From Paenibacillus plantarum (GTDB lineage: Bacteria > Bacillota > Bacilli > Paenibacillales > NBRC-103111), in NCBI RefSeq assembly GCF_013141695.1, contig NZ_WHNY01000059.1, positions 1 to 64,000 of the forward strand: a stretch of 64,000 nucleotides of DNA. The letters are read 5' to 3'. Each line of letters starts with the position of its first letter. Within the stretch, counting starts at the first letter, position 1. Position numbers and translations under genes: made by a program. Positions 51,062-60,289 of the stretch are shown here, piece by piece. Under the pieces are notes generated by a model that was not told the DNA's origin, did not search any database, and saw nothing but the letters and a program-made list of their open reading frames with translations.

Positions 51062-52872
51062 TCTGCATCCCTCTTCCTTTTCGGAATAATCACCTTCATC
51101 GTCGTACCTTGACCTTCTTGAGAACAAATAAACATCCCATAGTGCTCACCATATTGAATCCGAACACGATCGGCAACATTACTTACACCAAGGCCTCTTC
51201 GCTCTTCATTCGATTCCAGAATTTCATGAAATGGCGTCTCCAGCTCGGTTTTATAATGGAATTTCGCTAGCTTTTCGTTACTAATGCCTACGCCGTTATC
51301 CGTCACATATAGCCCAATACGATTCCCTTCATCCACTACCTTTACCGCAATCAGCCCCATATAGTCGATCGGTTCAAAACCATGCTGTAAGCTGTTCTCG
51401 ACCAAAGGCTGCAAGGTCAGCTTCAAAATGTCCTCATGAAGCAGCTCCGGAGGCGCCTCAATCGTGTATTGAAACTGATCCTCAAAGCGGAACTCCTGAA
51501 TTTCCAAATAACTGCGCAAATGCTCAAGCTCCTGTTTCAACGTAATCTCTTCCCGGTTTTCCATCCCGATCCGGAGCAAATTCCCAAGTCGAATCACCAT
51601 CTGGCTAACTTTCTTCCCTTGGTTTTGGATGGCTAGGACATTAATGGACTCGAGTGTATTAAAAAGAAAATGAGGCTTAATCTGTGCTTGCAGCAGCATG
51701 AGCTCTGCCTTGTTTTTGCGGTCCTGTTGGCGCTTCACCTCTTCGAGTAAATCCTCGACCCTTACAACTAGACTATTAAATCCTCTCGCTAATGCTGTGG
51801 TTTCATCCTTACCGCTCACTTCCATACGGGTCGTCAGATCACCACGCTCCACCTTTTTCATAGAGGACAGCATGCGAAGAATCAGTTGAATAATACGTCT
51901 TACGAAGACAAGGTTATACACTAGGGCAAAGAACAAACAAATAAACGTAATTCCTGCCACGAGCTTCATAATCGTCTCGATTTCCCCAGCGACATATTTC
52001 CATGACGTGATCGACACGACACTCCAGTCTTGAACCCCCATCCCATTAATATTCAAATGATAGAGGGAAATCAGACTTTTTTCATTTTGAAAATTAGCCT
52101 GAAAGCTGTAATTGTTGTATCCAAGATCCAATTTCCCTTGCGTTAATTGCAGGACATTCGCCCCTTCTAAACTTTGCTTATTATCGTAAAAAATAAGACC
52201 GTTTTTGTTGATCAGCAAATAACGTTTCGAGCTTTCTTCACTCGTATTGAACGATTTGAATATCTGATCCAGTTCATTAAATTTAAATTTCAACAGCATA
52301 TAGCCGAGATTATCCATCGTCCAAAAATCTTTCACCATTCGCGCTTGATAGAACTCGCCGCGGCCTGAACCGAACTCTTTGAACTCGGAGGGTCCAATCC
52401 AGAGTGGACTGCCATTCAGTTCCTGAATGTGCTGGAAGGCCATGCTTTGCTGAATCGTTTGCCACGGAATCGAACTTCCGCTCGTTCGCCCTGCGCTAAA
52501 GGATTTACCGCTATTGTTGTAGATGACGACGGATTGAACAGGCGAATAAGTCAGAATCGAGCCGCGAAGCAGCGTATCAAATGTGTTCAATTCATACGAA
52601 GATAGGGGATCTTCGTTCGGTTTTGCAGCATCTATCGTGCGATAGATGCCTTGGATGCTATCTTTGACCATCCAGAAATCGGAGAAATAGTTCGCTTCCT
52701 TGAACATGTAGTAAATATTACGAGAGATCGCTTGCAGCGTGACTTCTGTGAGATCCCCATATTTTTTCTCAATAAGCTGCTGGGAGACTGTGTACACCGC
52801 TGACCCTAGGACGAATAATGGGATGATGATGAAAAGTAAAAAACCGATAAATACTTTTTTGTTCAGATTCAT
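51058..52872 (-). CDS. YesM-type sensor histidine kinase
   Basis: 604 residues. First span ~7-28, extracellular sensor to ~285, second span ~290-315, HAMP (SMKKVERGDLTTRMEV), His_kinase domain with LLQAQIKPHFLFNTLESINV, and ATPase domain (LTLQPLVENSLQHGFEP, GLYVTDNGVGISNEKLA, GLGVSNVADRVRIQYG). Same family as the kinase at 18225-20069. It should sense an extracellular sugar state and signal to the overlapping regulator. Confidence 0.93.
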   Translation of the reverse strand: MNLNKKVFIGFLLFIIIPLFVLGSAVYTVSQQLIEKKYGDLTEVTLQAISRNIYYMFKEANYFSDFWMVKDSIQGIYRTIDAAKPNEDPLSSYELNTFDTLLRGSILTYSPVQSVVIYNNSGKSFSAGRTSGSSIPWQTIQQSMAFQHIQELNGSPLWIGPSEFKEFGSGRGEFYQARMVKDFWTMDNLGYMLLKFKFNELDQIFKSFNTSEESSKRYLLINKNGLIFYDNKQSLEGANVLQLTQGKLDLGYNNYSFQANFQNEKSLISLYHLNINGMGVQDWSVVSITSWKYVAGEIETIMKLVAGITFICLFFALVYNLVFVRRIIQLILRMLSSMKKVERGDLTTRMEVSGKDETTALARGFNSLVVRVEDLLEEVKRQQDRKNKAELMLLQAQIKPHFLFNTLESINVLAIQNQGKKVSQMVIRLGNLLRIGMENREEITLKQELEHLRSYLEIQEFRFEDQFQYTIEAPPELLHEDILKLTLQPLVENSLQHGFEPIDYMGLIAVKVVDEGNRIGLYVTDNGVGISNEKLAKFHYKTELETPFHEILESNEERRGLGVSNVADRVRIQYGEHYGMFICSQEGQGTTMKVIIPKRKRDAE

Positions 52873-52928
52873 CGCTGCGCTGCGCTCCTTCTAGATCGAA
52901 TCGGACAATGGATTAGTTCAACTACTGA

Positions 52929-53372
52929 CTACGTATCCGAGATTCGAATCTCGGGCTCAACGCTTATTTGTACATTGCCTCGCAAAGCTTTGCTAATCAT
53001 GCAGGTTTGTTCCGCACGGAAGGCCGCTTTGTTTATTTTATCCAGTTGAGCTTCGGTCATATGTGGTGGCACAGAAATTAGAGGACGATGGACGATCGCG
53101 TTCACTTTCATTGTTGGTTGATTCTGGACGTAGATGTGGGAATGGAGTTCAAGAGATACGATGCCCTCTCTTGCCAGTAGCGTGCCCAGGGTGATGATAT
53201 AACAGGTTGCCGCGGCGCCGAGCAGCATTTCTTCCGGATTCGTCCCTAAGCCAGGTCCGTCAAATTCGCTTGGCACGGAAATGGATGCCTGGAAGCCATC
53301 CGCTTGGAGTTGGCCGGTCCCATCAAGACCGCCTGACCATGTGGCCTTAAGTTCAAAAACTTGCTCTGACAT
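52929..53372 (-). CDS. OsmC-family protein
   Basis: 147 residues. LGTNPEEMLLGAAATCYIITLG at ~40-62 carries the first active Cys, and EQTCMISKAL at ~120-129 the second. OsmC/Ohr proteins reduce organic peroxides through this Cys pair. The variant resembles the SACOL1771-type peroxiredoxins. It stands alone 56 bp downstream of the kinase start in the same orientation, unrelated in role. Confidence 0.9.
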   Translation of the reverse strand: MSEQVFELKATWSGGLDGTGQLQADGFQASISVPSEFDGPGLGTNPEEMLLGAAATCYIITLGTLLAREGIVSLELHSHIYVQNQPTMKVNAIVHRPLISVPPHMTEAQLDKINKAAFRAEQTCMISKALRGNVQISVEPEIRISDT

Positions 53373-53467
53373 GGGAAGTACGCCTCTTTCTATGTATGAT
53401 CAAAACCTTATATTGAAACAAACACACGAATCACATTCAACCTTTCGTAAAACCTTCCAAATCTCAT

Positions 53468-53497
53468 ACCTCTTACCTATTACCTCTTACCTCTTAC
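53468..53497. repeat. ACCTCTT heptamer, four tandem copies
   Basis: 53468-53474, 53475-53481 (ACCTATT), 53482-53488 and 53489-53495, followed by ACCTT. Seven-base unit, so copy changes shift frames, but no coding frame is evident here. It lies about 95 bp upstream of the OsmC start. Confidence 0.7.
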
Positions 53498-53601
53498 CTT
53501 AAACCCTCAAACCTCAAGCAAGCCTCCAGCAAACCTTTGGTTGATTTGATTTTATTGTAAAGGAAGAGAACGGGATTCACCAGTCATTCAAACAACATAA
53601 A

Positions 53602-53638
53602 AAATCGTTCCCGCACCTAATCAGCACGAAAACGATTT
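53602..53638 (-). terminator. Orphan terminator-like stem-loop
   Basis: AAATCGTT/AACGATTT arms with T6 on the minus side. No gene ends here; the region 53640-53960 on the minus strand has only broken frames (for example IRTGAVIGAARMKER before a stop), perhaps a decayed gene. Nothing else is recognised in 53373-53990. Confidence 0.45.
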
Positions 53639-53997
53639 ATCTAACTTCAATTGATCTCTATGAAATTGCGTAATTCATGTGTTGGAATATCAAAACAATG
53701 AAAGCCCTACCTCTCTTTCATCCTTGCGGCTCCAATGACCGCGCCAGTGCGAATTGCGTTACAAACACTTACTGCCGAAACACTTACGTTGCCTCGGGTT
53801 TACCATAAATGAGCTGATGGACTGCGCATTGGGAGAAAAACAAACAAGGAGAGGGGGTTACTTTCTTCTCGCTAATCGTTCGTGTGGGGTAAATGAGGCT
53901 AATATGAAGTGTTTATATGGTTTCATTTCAATCAACTTCAATATTATATAATAATAGTACATGCATGTCAATACGGTGGTGATATACGGAGTGTGTG

Positions 53998-54006
53998 TGC
54001 TACAAT
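53998..54006 (+). promoter_or_regulatory. Extended -10 promoter of the nuclease gene
   Basis: TGCTACAAT is an extended -10 element; GTGATA 16 bp upstream is a weak -35. It would start a leader that contains the stem-loop at 54033-54075. Confidence 0.45.
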
Positions 54007-54032
54007 GTTGACATAGTTGGTCGTAAAGCATA

Positions 54033-54075
54033 CGCCGCTTTTCAAGTTCAGCCTTGGCTGCTCCTGAGAAGCGGC
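54033..54075 (+). promoter_or_regulatory. Leader stem-loop ahead of the nuclease gene
   Basis: GCCGCTTTTCA/TGAGAAGCGGC with an inner CAGCC/GGCTG hairpin, then TTTATTC. It lies 26 bp before the start codon and looks like an attenuator or a terminator for upstream transcription. Confidence 0.55.
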
Positions 54076-54101
54076 TTTATTCATTTCAAGGAGGCATCCA
54101 C

Positions 54102-54782
54102 ATGAAAATAGCATTCGAAGTTGCACATGACGGATTTATCGCTTACCACGCATCTACTCGAAAAGGTGACTCGCTTCGCAGACTGCTGGATGGCCACAGC
54201 CATGCTGAAAAACTATTTCTTTTGCAGGTTTGGTGGCCTGCTTTTAAACATTTCAACGATCTTCATCCCGAATATGAAGTGAAAGACTTCCGAGATGGAA
54301 CCCGATTCCTTGATTTTGCTTTTATCAAACATACACTCAAACTTGCCATCGAAATCGATGGTTTTACCACCCACGCCTCACAAATTAGCCGCTCCCAATT
54401 CTCCGATCACCTCATTCGTCAGAACCACCTCATTATCGATGGCTGGCGAATCCTCCGTTTCTCCTACGACGATATCAAAGATCGCCCACGCATGTGCCAA
54501 CAAGTCCTACAACAATTCATGGGCCGTTATTTGGGGATGAACGACGACTCAGTCCAACTGATAAGCTACGTGGAGAAGGAAGTCTTGCGGTATGCGATAA
54601 ACTTAGAGACATTACTTACAATTCAAGATGTCTGTCAGGTATTGTCCATAAAGGAGCAGAAAGCGCGCCGAGTACTCAAGGTCATGCTTGAGAAAGAACT
54701 CCTTGAAAGCGCGGGAAAGGGCACACAGAGGATAAAATACTACCGCCCGACAGCTGAAGCGCTAGAACAATTAATAGGATAG
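54102..54782 (+). CDS. PD-(D/E)XK-like endonuclease with C-terminal winged helix
   Basis: 226 residues from ATG at 54102 after AAGGAGG; the frame extends to 54054 without support. Residues ~30-145 fit a DUF559/Vsr-like nuclease: HAEKLFLLQVW (helix Glu), RFLDFAFIKHTLKLAIEIDG (D...ExD catalytic core) and HLIIDGWRILRFSYDDI. Residues ~165-226 look like a winged helix (TIQDVCQVLSIKEQKARRVLKVMLEK). This would be a DNA-cleaving enzyme with its own DNA-binding tail. It stands alone, without a methylase, helicase or defence partner. Confidence 0.78.
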   Translation: MKIAFEVAHDGFIAYHASTRKGDSLRRLLDGHSHAEKLFLLQVWWPAFKHFNDLHPEYEVKDFRDGTRFLDFAFIKHTLKLAIEIDGFTTHASQISRSQFSDHLIRQNHLIIDGWRILRFSYDDIKDRPRMCQQVLQQFMGRYLGMNDDSVQLISYVEKEVLRYAINLETLLTIQDVCQVLSIKEQKARRVLKVMLEKELLESAGKGTQRIKYYRPTAEALEQLIG

Positions 54783-54836
54783 CGCGCGAAATGCAGCTCG
54801 AGCTCTTGTTACCGGCAAATTCCTAGCCGTTCTCAT

Positions 54837-55048
54837 GCTGTAAGCGTGTTTTTCACCGTTACAGCTGGCTCGGCGGCTGATTACTCGCCATTCTCTCGCT
54901 GTAAGCTCGTTTTTCACCGTTACAGCTTGCTTGGCGGCCGATTATTCGCCATTCTCTCGCTGTAAGCTCGTTTTTCACCGTTACAGCTTGCTTGGCGGCT
55001 GATTACTCGCGATTCTCACGCTGTAAGCGCGTTTTTCACCGTTACAGC
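54837..55048. repeat. Tandem hairpin array B: four units at 61 bp
   Basis: Hairpins start at 54837, 54898, 54959 and 55020, exactly 61 bp apart. Each reads GCTGTAAG(C/C)(G/T)... TTTTT ...CACCGTTACAGC, pairing GCTGTAA with TTACAGC and closing near a TTTTT loop. The stretches between them share GGCGGC(T/C)GATTA(C/T)TCGC. The hairpin and the GGCGGCTG core are shared with array A. It sits between convergent genes (nuclease and chemoreceptor). Confidence 0.9.
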
Positions 55049-55061
55049 AATACAAACAAAA

Positions 55062-55086
55062 ACCCGCAGGCTCAACGCCCGCGGGT
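55062..55086 (-). terminator. Intrinsic terminator of the chemoreceptor gene
   Basis: ACCCGC/GCGGGT stem with extra GGGC/GCCT pairing, followed on the minus strand by TTTTTG. Confidence 0.85.
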
Positions 55087-55092
55087 CCTCCT

Positions 55093-56859
55093 CTACACCT
55101 TAAATTTCTGCAGCGAAATTTGTAATTCTTCCGCTAGTCCAGCCAGGGACTTCGCGGAATTCTCGATTTCCTCCGTGGTCGACATTTGCTGCTGACTCGC
55201 AACGGATGTCTCTTGGCTGACGGAAATCCCCGTCTCCGAAACGGAGCTCACAATGCGCATCACTTGCTCGATGCGTAAGTTCGCATCTACCAGCTGGTGG
55301 ATGTTCCGATTTACATCTTCCACTTTCGTATTCACTTTCTCGACCGAAGTCTCGATATGTACGAACGATTCCTGCGCTTCCTCCGAAATCGTCAATCCCT
55401 CTTGCACTTTCCCTGCTCCGGTATGCATGGAGCTAACAGCTTGATTGATCTGTCGTTGGATCGTCGAGACTAGCTCTGTAATATTTCGCGCCGAAGTGGA
55501 CGACTGCTCCGCAAGTTTGCGCACTTCTCCAGCAACGACCGCGAAGCCGCGCCCCGCTTCCCCTGCACGTGCTGCTTCAATCGCTGCATTCAAGGAAAGC
55601 AGATTCGTCTGCGTCGAAATCTCGTTAATGACATTGACGATTTCACCAATTTTGTGTGCATTTTTACCCAATGCTTCGATAACAACATTAACATCACGAA
55701 CCGCGTCTGATATCTCTGTCATTTGCCCTGCGATCGAAACGACCGATTGCTTACCATGCTGAGCGGCCTGCGTCGCTTGATTCACGAGCGCAGCAACCAC
55801 TTGCGCCGACTCATCAATTTGCTTCGTGCTAGACAGCATAAGACCAACGGCCTCATTCGCTTGCGTCACACCCGCAAATTGCTTATCGAAATCCTCCGAC
55901 AATTGCTGACTAGAAGTAGCAACCTGCCTTGCCGCTAGAGAACTTTGCTCGGAGCTGGCAAGAAGCTCTTCGGAACTAGCTGAAAGCGTTAAAGCATTAT
56001 CTGAGATTTGCATAACTAGGCCGCGCAAGCTCCCCGTCATGACATTAAAGGAATTCGTTAATTTACCTACCTCATCCGCATAAGTGTAGTCCCCTTTGAC
56101 GGACAGATCTCCACCGGCTGCCTTTTCCATATTTTCTTGGAGTTTGCGAATGGGTGTCGAGATGATCATATCCAATGTCAATGCGCCCAACGTCATCACA
56201 ACAATCGCTATAATGATCGTAAGTATAATGACCCAATGCGACGTTGCTGAATCCGAACTACTGGACTTCTGGAACTGTTCAGCCGCGGTTTCTTTTAGCG
56301 CTACGAGTTTATCTAATGCTTCTACCGTTTTATCACCTTGCGGGGATACTTCATTATTGTAAACCTGATAAGCAACTTGATTATTTTGTGTCGCTTGATC
56401 CATCGTTTTAGTGACGACTTCACGATATTTCAGGTTTAGTTCCTCGAAGCTTTTGAAAGCCCCAGCCTCTTCCCCATTCAACGCAATCCCTGCAATTTTC
56501 GTAACTAAATCCTTATTCGTACCCGAGTTCTCATCCAACTTGGCTTTAAGTTTGGCCTTATATTTCACATCCGTGGATAACATCATCTCTAGCAAATTAG
56601 ATTCGGTTTCATTGAAATTTGTTTTTAGTTGATTAATCCATTTGACAGATAGCAGACTTTCCTCGTACATTTTAGTAGAGTTGCTAGACATCTTGTCCAT
56701 ATAATAATAGCCTGTAATCCCTACAATTAATAAAAATAAAATGGCAATCGCATTCATGAACAGCAGTTTAAAACGAAATTTCAGATTACGAAGGACGGAC
56801 AGGTTGACGTTGAACTTTCCTGTGCTTTGCATGCTGTTCAATTCAGATTTCAATTTCAA
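55093..56859 (-). CDS. Methyl-accepting chemotaxis protein
   Basis: 588 residues from TTG at 56859. Span ~32-52, a four-helix-bundle-type sensor (~53-215), second span ~208-232, HAMP (STPIRKLQENMEKAAGGDLS), then the long coiled-coil signalling domain whose tip shows the strictly conserved INEISTQTNLLSLNAAIEAA and AGEAGRGFAVVAGEVRKLAEQS. It reports an extracellular or membrane state to CheA. No chemotaxis operon nearby; the ligand is unknown. Confidence 0.93.
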   Translation of the reverse strand: MKLKSELNSMQSTGKFNVNLSVLRNLKFRFKLLFMNAIAILFLLIVGITGYYYMDKMSSNSTKMYEESLLSVKWINQLKTNFNETESNLLEMMLSTDVKYKAKLKAKLDENSGTNKDLVTKIAGIALNGEEAGAFKSFEELNLKYREVVTKTMDQATQNNQVAYQVYNNEVSPQGDKTVEALDKLVALKETAAEQFQKSSSSDSATSHWVIILTIIIAIVVMTLGALTLDMIISTPIRKLQENMEKAAGGDLSVKGDYTYADEVGKLTNSFNVMTGSLRGLVMQISDNALTLSASSEELLASSEQSSLAARQVATSSQQLSEDFDKQFAGVTQANEAVGLMLSSTKQIDESAQVVAALVNQATQAAQHGKQSVVSIAGQMTEISDAVRDVNVVIEALGKNAHKIGEIVNVINEISTQTNLLSLNAAIEAARAGEAGRGFAVVAGEVRKLAEQSSTSARNITELVSTIQRQINQAVSSMHTGAGKVQEGLTISEEAQESFVHIETSVEKVNTKVEDVNRNIHQLVDANLRIEQVMRIVSSVSETGISVSQETSVASQQQMSTTEEIENSAKSLAGLAEELQISLQKFKV

Positions 56860-57065
56860 AATTACCCATTCTCCCCCCGAGTGTAAATCATACAGCTTTT
56901 TCCGATGACATAAAATCTGACATCAAAATTAATTAATTAACCTATGGTTTATTTTACAAAACAGTGCCCCTTATGTAAAGAAAAATTCGCATAAAACCTA
57001 CGTGCAGCAATCGTTTCACTTACCAAAAACTACCACCTAAACGAAAAGATAAGGGGCAAATACAC

Positions 57066-58010
57066 ATGGAATCCATCGGAATTATTGTGAACCCGCTTTC
57101 AGGCAATGGCAGAGGAGCTAACATCTGGGGAGTCATCCAACCCTACCTCCAAGCGAATCGAATCACATATCTGGCTAAATTAACAACCCAAGCAGGAGAA
57201 GCAGCGCAACTTGCCATTACACTGATTCAAGAGCATCACGTTCATTCGTTGATTATCATTGGCGGAGATGGCACCGTTCATGAAGCAGCGGGCGGCATTT
57301 GGCAGCATCAGAATAGCAACGGTTCCTCCCCATACTGCTCCCTCGCAGTTATTCCGGCAGGAACAGGCAATGATTTTGCAAAAGCCTACGGCATACCTAA
57401 TCATCCATTGGAGGCCCTTCAAATCGCATTAACTGCTCCCAGCACAGTGCAAATTGACATTCTCCATGCCATTCAGATCAACCAAGTGGCAGTTAATAGC
57501 ATTGGCGCAGGCTTTGACGGGATGGTCGCCAAACTTACGAATGAAGCCAGCTACAAAAAGTTCCTCAACCGTCTTGGACTAGGTAGGTTATCCTATTTCA
57601 TCTCAATCCTTCGTGTGTTCGCAACCTATCAACCTTCCACCGCATGGATAGAGGTAGACGGTCATCTAACGAAATTACCTAACATGTGGCTGGCAGCCGT
57701 AGCGAATATTCCATTCTACGGAGGGTCGATTCAAATTTGTCCAACAGCAAGTCCAACTGACGGTATGGCCGATGTTGTTGTTATTCAAAGCAACAGCCGA
57801 ATTCGCCTCCTGCCCGTTCTTTTCACCGTGTACCAAGGCAAGCACACCGAGCATCCTGCAGTATCTTTTTATAAGGGAAAATCTATTTCTATTCGGACAG
57901 AAAAGCCCTTGCTTGTCCAAGCAGACGGGGAGTTCGCTGGCTCCACGCCTATTCAAATCGAACTCATCCCCGCCGGCATTTCCGTCATACGTTCAAAACC
58001 CACAGCCTAA
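57066..58010 (+). CDS. Diacylglycerol/lipid kinase (DagK/BmrU/YegS family)
   Basis: 314 residues. IVNPLSGNGRGANIW at ~8-22, the ATP-binding SLIIIGGDGTVHEAAGG at ~60-76 and VIPAGTGNDFAKAYG at ~95-109 define the family. Phosphorylates diacylglycerol or a related lipid at the membrane to return it to phospholipid synthesis. Convergent with an acyltransferase/acyl-ligase gene, with a 4-bp stop overlap. It ends in KPTA encoded by one arm of a palindrome. Confidence 0.92.
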   Translation: MESIGIIVNPLSGNGRGANIWGVIQPYLQANRITYLAKLTTQAGEAAQLAITLIQEHHVHSLIIIGGDGTVHEAAGGIWQHQNSNGSSPYCSLAVIPAGTGNDFAKAYGIPNHPLEALQIALTAPSTVQIDILHAIQINQVAVNSIGAGFDGMVAKLTNEASYKKFLNRLGLGRLSYFISILRVFATYQPSTAWIEVDGHLTKLPNMWLAAVANIPFYGGSIQICPTASPTDGMADVVVIQSNSRIRLLPVLFTVYQGKHTEHPAVSFYKGKSISIRTEKPLLVQADGEFAGSTPIQIELIPAGISVIRSKPTA

Positions 58011-58022
58011 GCTGTGGGTTTA
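57997..58022. terminator. Shared terminator made from the coding ends of two convergent genes
   Basis: Perfect 11-bp arms AAACCCACAGC/GCTGTGGGTTT around CTAA. Both stop codons lie inside: TAA at 58008-58010 (plus) and TAG at 58007-58009 (minus). The arms code for the last residues KPTA of each protein. Confidence 0.8.
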
Positions 58023-60181
58023 CCATCACCATCACTTGTCAGTGCCCATTGTTTCATCGTCACATAATCTGTCTTCCCACTCCCCAGTAGCGGCAGCTTC
58101 TCAATATAACGAAACTCAGAAGGCATATAAATCCCAGCCTGCCCCTCCTGTTTCATCAACTCGCGTAGCGCTTCAAGAGGACTCACCTTACTGGTATGAA
58201 AAACAATGATTCGTTCCCCTTTTCGCCGATCAGGCACATGTACAGCAGCGCAAACCGCAGGTGCTTTCAAACTCTTCGTAACGAGCTCCTCCACCATGAG
58301 AAGCGATACTTTTTCGCCACCTATTTTAGCAAAAGACTGCAAACGTGCTTGAATGAACAAGTAGCCTTGATCATCCAACGTCACAATATCCCCGGTGCTA
58401 TACCACTCCGAAGCAGGAACGAAGCCCCGACCATGAATCAAATACCCTTTCATCACATTCGGGCCTCGAACGAGCAAATGACCACCAGTCGCAATCCCAT
58501 CTACCGTTTCCACGACAGCCTCAATACCAGGCAGTAATTTACCTACTGAACCTTTCTTCCCATGCATCGGTGTGTTCAGTGAAATAACGGGAGTTGTCTC
58601 CGTCGTTCCATAACCCTCCAGAATGCGAATCCCGAATTTATCCTGCCACATTTGACGTACTTCCTCTTTCAGCCTTTCGGCACCAGCCACTACATATCGC
58701 AAGGAATGGGCAAAATCATAAGGATGCGCCGTTCTCGCGTAAGCACCTAGAAACGTTGATGTGCCAAATAATATCGTAATATTTCGATCATAAACGAGCT
58801 CTGGAATGACTTTGTAATGCAAGGGATTCGGATATAAGACCAGCTTCACCCCCGAAAGAATCGGAAGCATCGTCCCCGCTGTCAGCCCAAACGAATGAAA
58901 CATCGGCATGCTGCCAAGCACGCTATCTGAACTATTAAAAGCAATAACAAGCCTCGCCTGCTGTATATTCGCGCAAATATTTCGGTGCGTCAGAACGACA
59001 CCCTTAGGCTTACTCTCACTGCCTGAAGTGAAAAGCACAACTTCATTAAGCCCAGCGCCAACTGGCCCCTTCTTCCGCAGAACAAAGTCCAACAAACCAT
59101 GGAACTTATCTTCTAAAGTTAGCGCTTTCTTCACATCTTCAAGATAAATCACATTGAATAACCCGCTAGTACTCTGAATAAAATCCTGTAAACCCGCCTT
59201 TTCGATAAAAACTCTAGACGTCAGCACGGTCCTCACTTCGGCCGTTTCACACGCTTCCAGCATCGCTTGCCTACCAGCAGAGTAATTCAATATCGCCGGC
59301 GTAACGCCTAATCGGAATAGGGCAAACAACGTCACCACATGCCCCGCGGCATTAGGCAGTAACAAGGCTACCCGCTTTTGTCCATCCAAAAGCTTGCCCA
59401 ATCGACCTGCCAATGTATAGCTGCTCAACTGCAGCTTCCGATACGTCAAAGATGAATGACTCATCACATCTTCGCAAATGACTCTCGATTGACCGTGCCT
59501 TTGAGCCGCCGCCAGCAGCTCGTTGAATAAGTTAACCTCGGGCTGGAGCCGACTATTCAGTATATGACACAACAACTTCGTGCGGATCGCCTCCGTCGCC
59601 TGCTCCTTTTGAAGTTTTCTCGTGAAGCGCTCATCCCCTGCCGGGACTTGAAAAGCTTCACCAAACGCTATATTCACCTGCGGGAACCAGCGTTGCTTTA
59701 TTTTTCCACGTAAATACGATAACTTTGAATGCTCCAAACCTTCAATCGAAATCGGTATAATTCGAGCCTGTGATCGTAAGGCAAGGTACCCGATTCCCCC
59801 GTATATTTTCATCATACCGCCTGTCGTCGTGATCCGTCCTTCTGGAAAAATAACAAGTGGTGTTCCACTTTGGATCGTTTTTAACATTGTACGAACTGCA
59901 TAGGGATTCGAGGTGTCTACCGTGATATGAGCCCTGAAGTGGAGTACCCACGCAAATCGCTTCGCAATGTTCGTATTTACAACAAATGCCACATCTTTAG
60001 GCAAAATCAAAGCAAGTACCACCGCATCCAACAAAGATACGTGGTTCGGAATGAGCACCGTTTTGCCCGTCAGATCGAATTTCGCCATGCCCGTCACTTT
60101 CACCTTAAAAGCAAGCAACACAAACAGACGCAAGCACGGAAGTAAAAGACTTACTAGCGTTACGAACATCCATTTGAACAT
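58007..60181 (-). CDS. Bifunctional acyltransferase/acyl-ACP or acyl-CoA ligase (Aas-like)
   Basis: 724 residues from ATG at 60181, 7 nt after GGGGG; the frame is open to 60220. N-terminal PlsC acyltransferase (~25-205) with the NHVSLLDAVVL block and FPEGRITTTGG; C-terminal AMP-forming ligase (~235-724) with FTSGSESKPKGVVLTHRN (P-loop), GYGTTETTPVI and YSTGDIVTLDDQGY. In E. coli Aas this pair re-acylates lysophosphatidylethanolamine. With the lipid kinase and GDPD genes on either side it forms a phospholipid-turnover group. Confidence 0.88.
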   Translation of the reverse strand: MFKWMFVTLVSLLLPCLRLFVLLAFKVKVTGMAKFDLTGKTVLIPNHVSLLDAVVLALILPKDVAFVVNTNIAKRFAWVLHFRAHITVDTSNPYAVRTMLKTIQSGTPLVIFPEGRITTTGGMMKIYGGIGYLALRSQARIIPISIEGLEHSKLSYLRGKIKQRWFPQVNIAFGEAFQVPAGDERFTRKLQKEQATEAIRTKLLCHILNSRLQPEVNLFNELLAAAQRHGQSRVICEDVMSHSSLTYRKLQLSSYTLAGRLGKLLDGQKRVALLLPNAAGHVVTLFALFRLGVTPAILNYSAGRQAMLEACETAEVRTVLTSRVFIEKAGLQDFIQSTSGLFNVIYLEDVKKALTLEDKFHGLLDFVLRKKGPVGAGLNEVVLFTSGSESKPKGVVLTHRNICANIQQARLVIAFNSSDSVLGSMPMFHSFGLTAGTMLPILSGVKLVLYPNPLHYKVIPELVYDRNITILFGTSTFLGAYARTAHPYDFAHSLRYVVAGAERLKEEVRQMWQDKFGIRILEGYGTTETTPVISLNTPMHGKKGSVGKLLPGIEAVVETVDGIATGGHLLVRGPNVMKGYLIHGRGFVPASEWYSTGDIVTLDDQGYLFIQARLQSFAKIGGEKVSLLMVEELVTKSLKAPAVCAAVHVPDRRKGERIIVFHTSKVSPLEALRELMKQEGQAGIYMPSEFRYIEKLPLLGSGKTDYVTMKQWALTSDGDGKPTA

Positions 60182-60238
60182 GGAAATTCCCCCTATTGGT
60201 ATCTCGTTCGAGTCTGTCAATAGTTCATTGTATGCGGG

Positions 60239-60277
60239 AAAAAAAAATAAGACCTCAGCATCTGTATGCTTCGGTCT
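60239..60277 (-). terminator. Intrinsic terminator of the GDPD gene
   Basis: AGACC...AGCAT/ATGCT...GGTCT stem (60250-60261, 60266-60277) with T8 on the minus side. Confidence 0.78.
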
Positions 60278-60289
60278 ATTTATTCTTGG

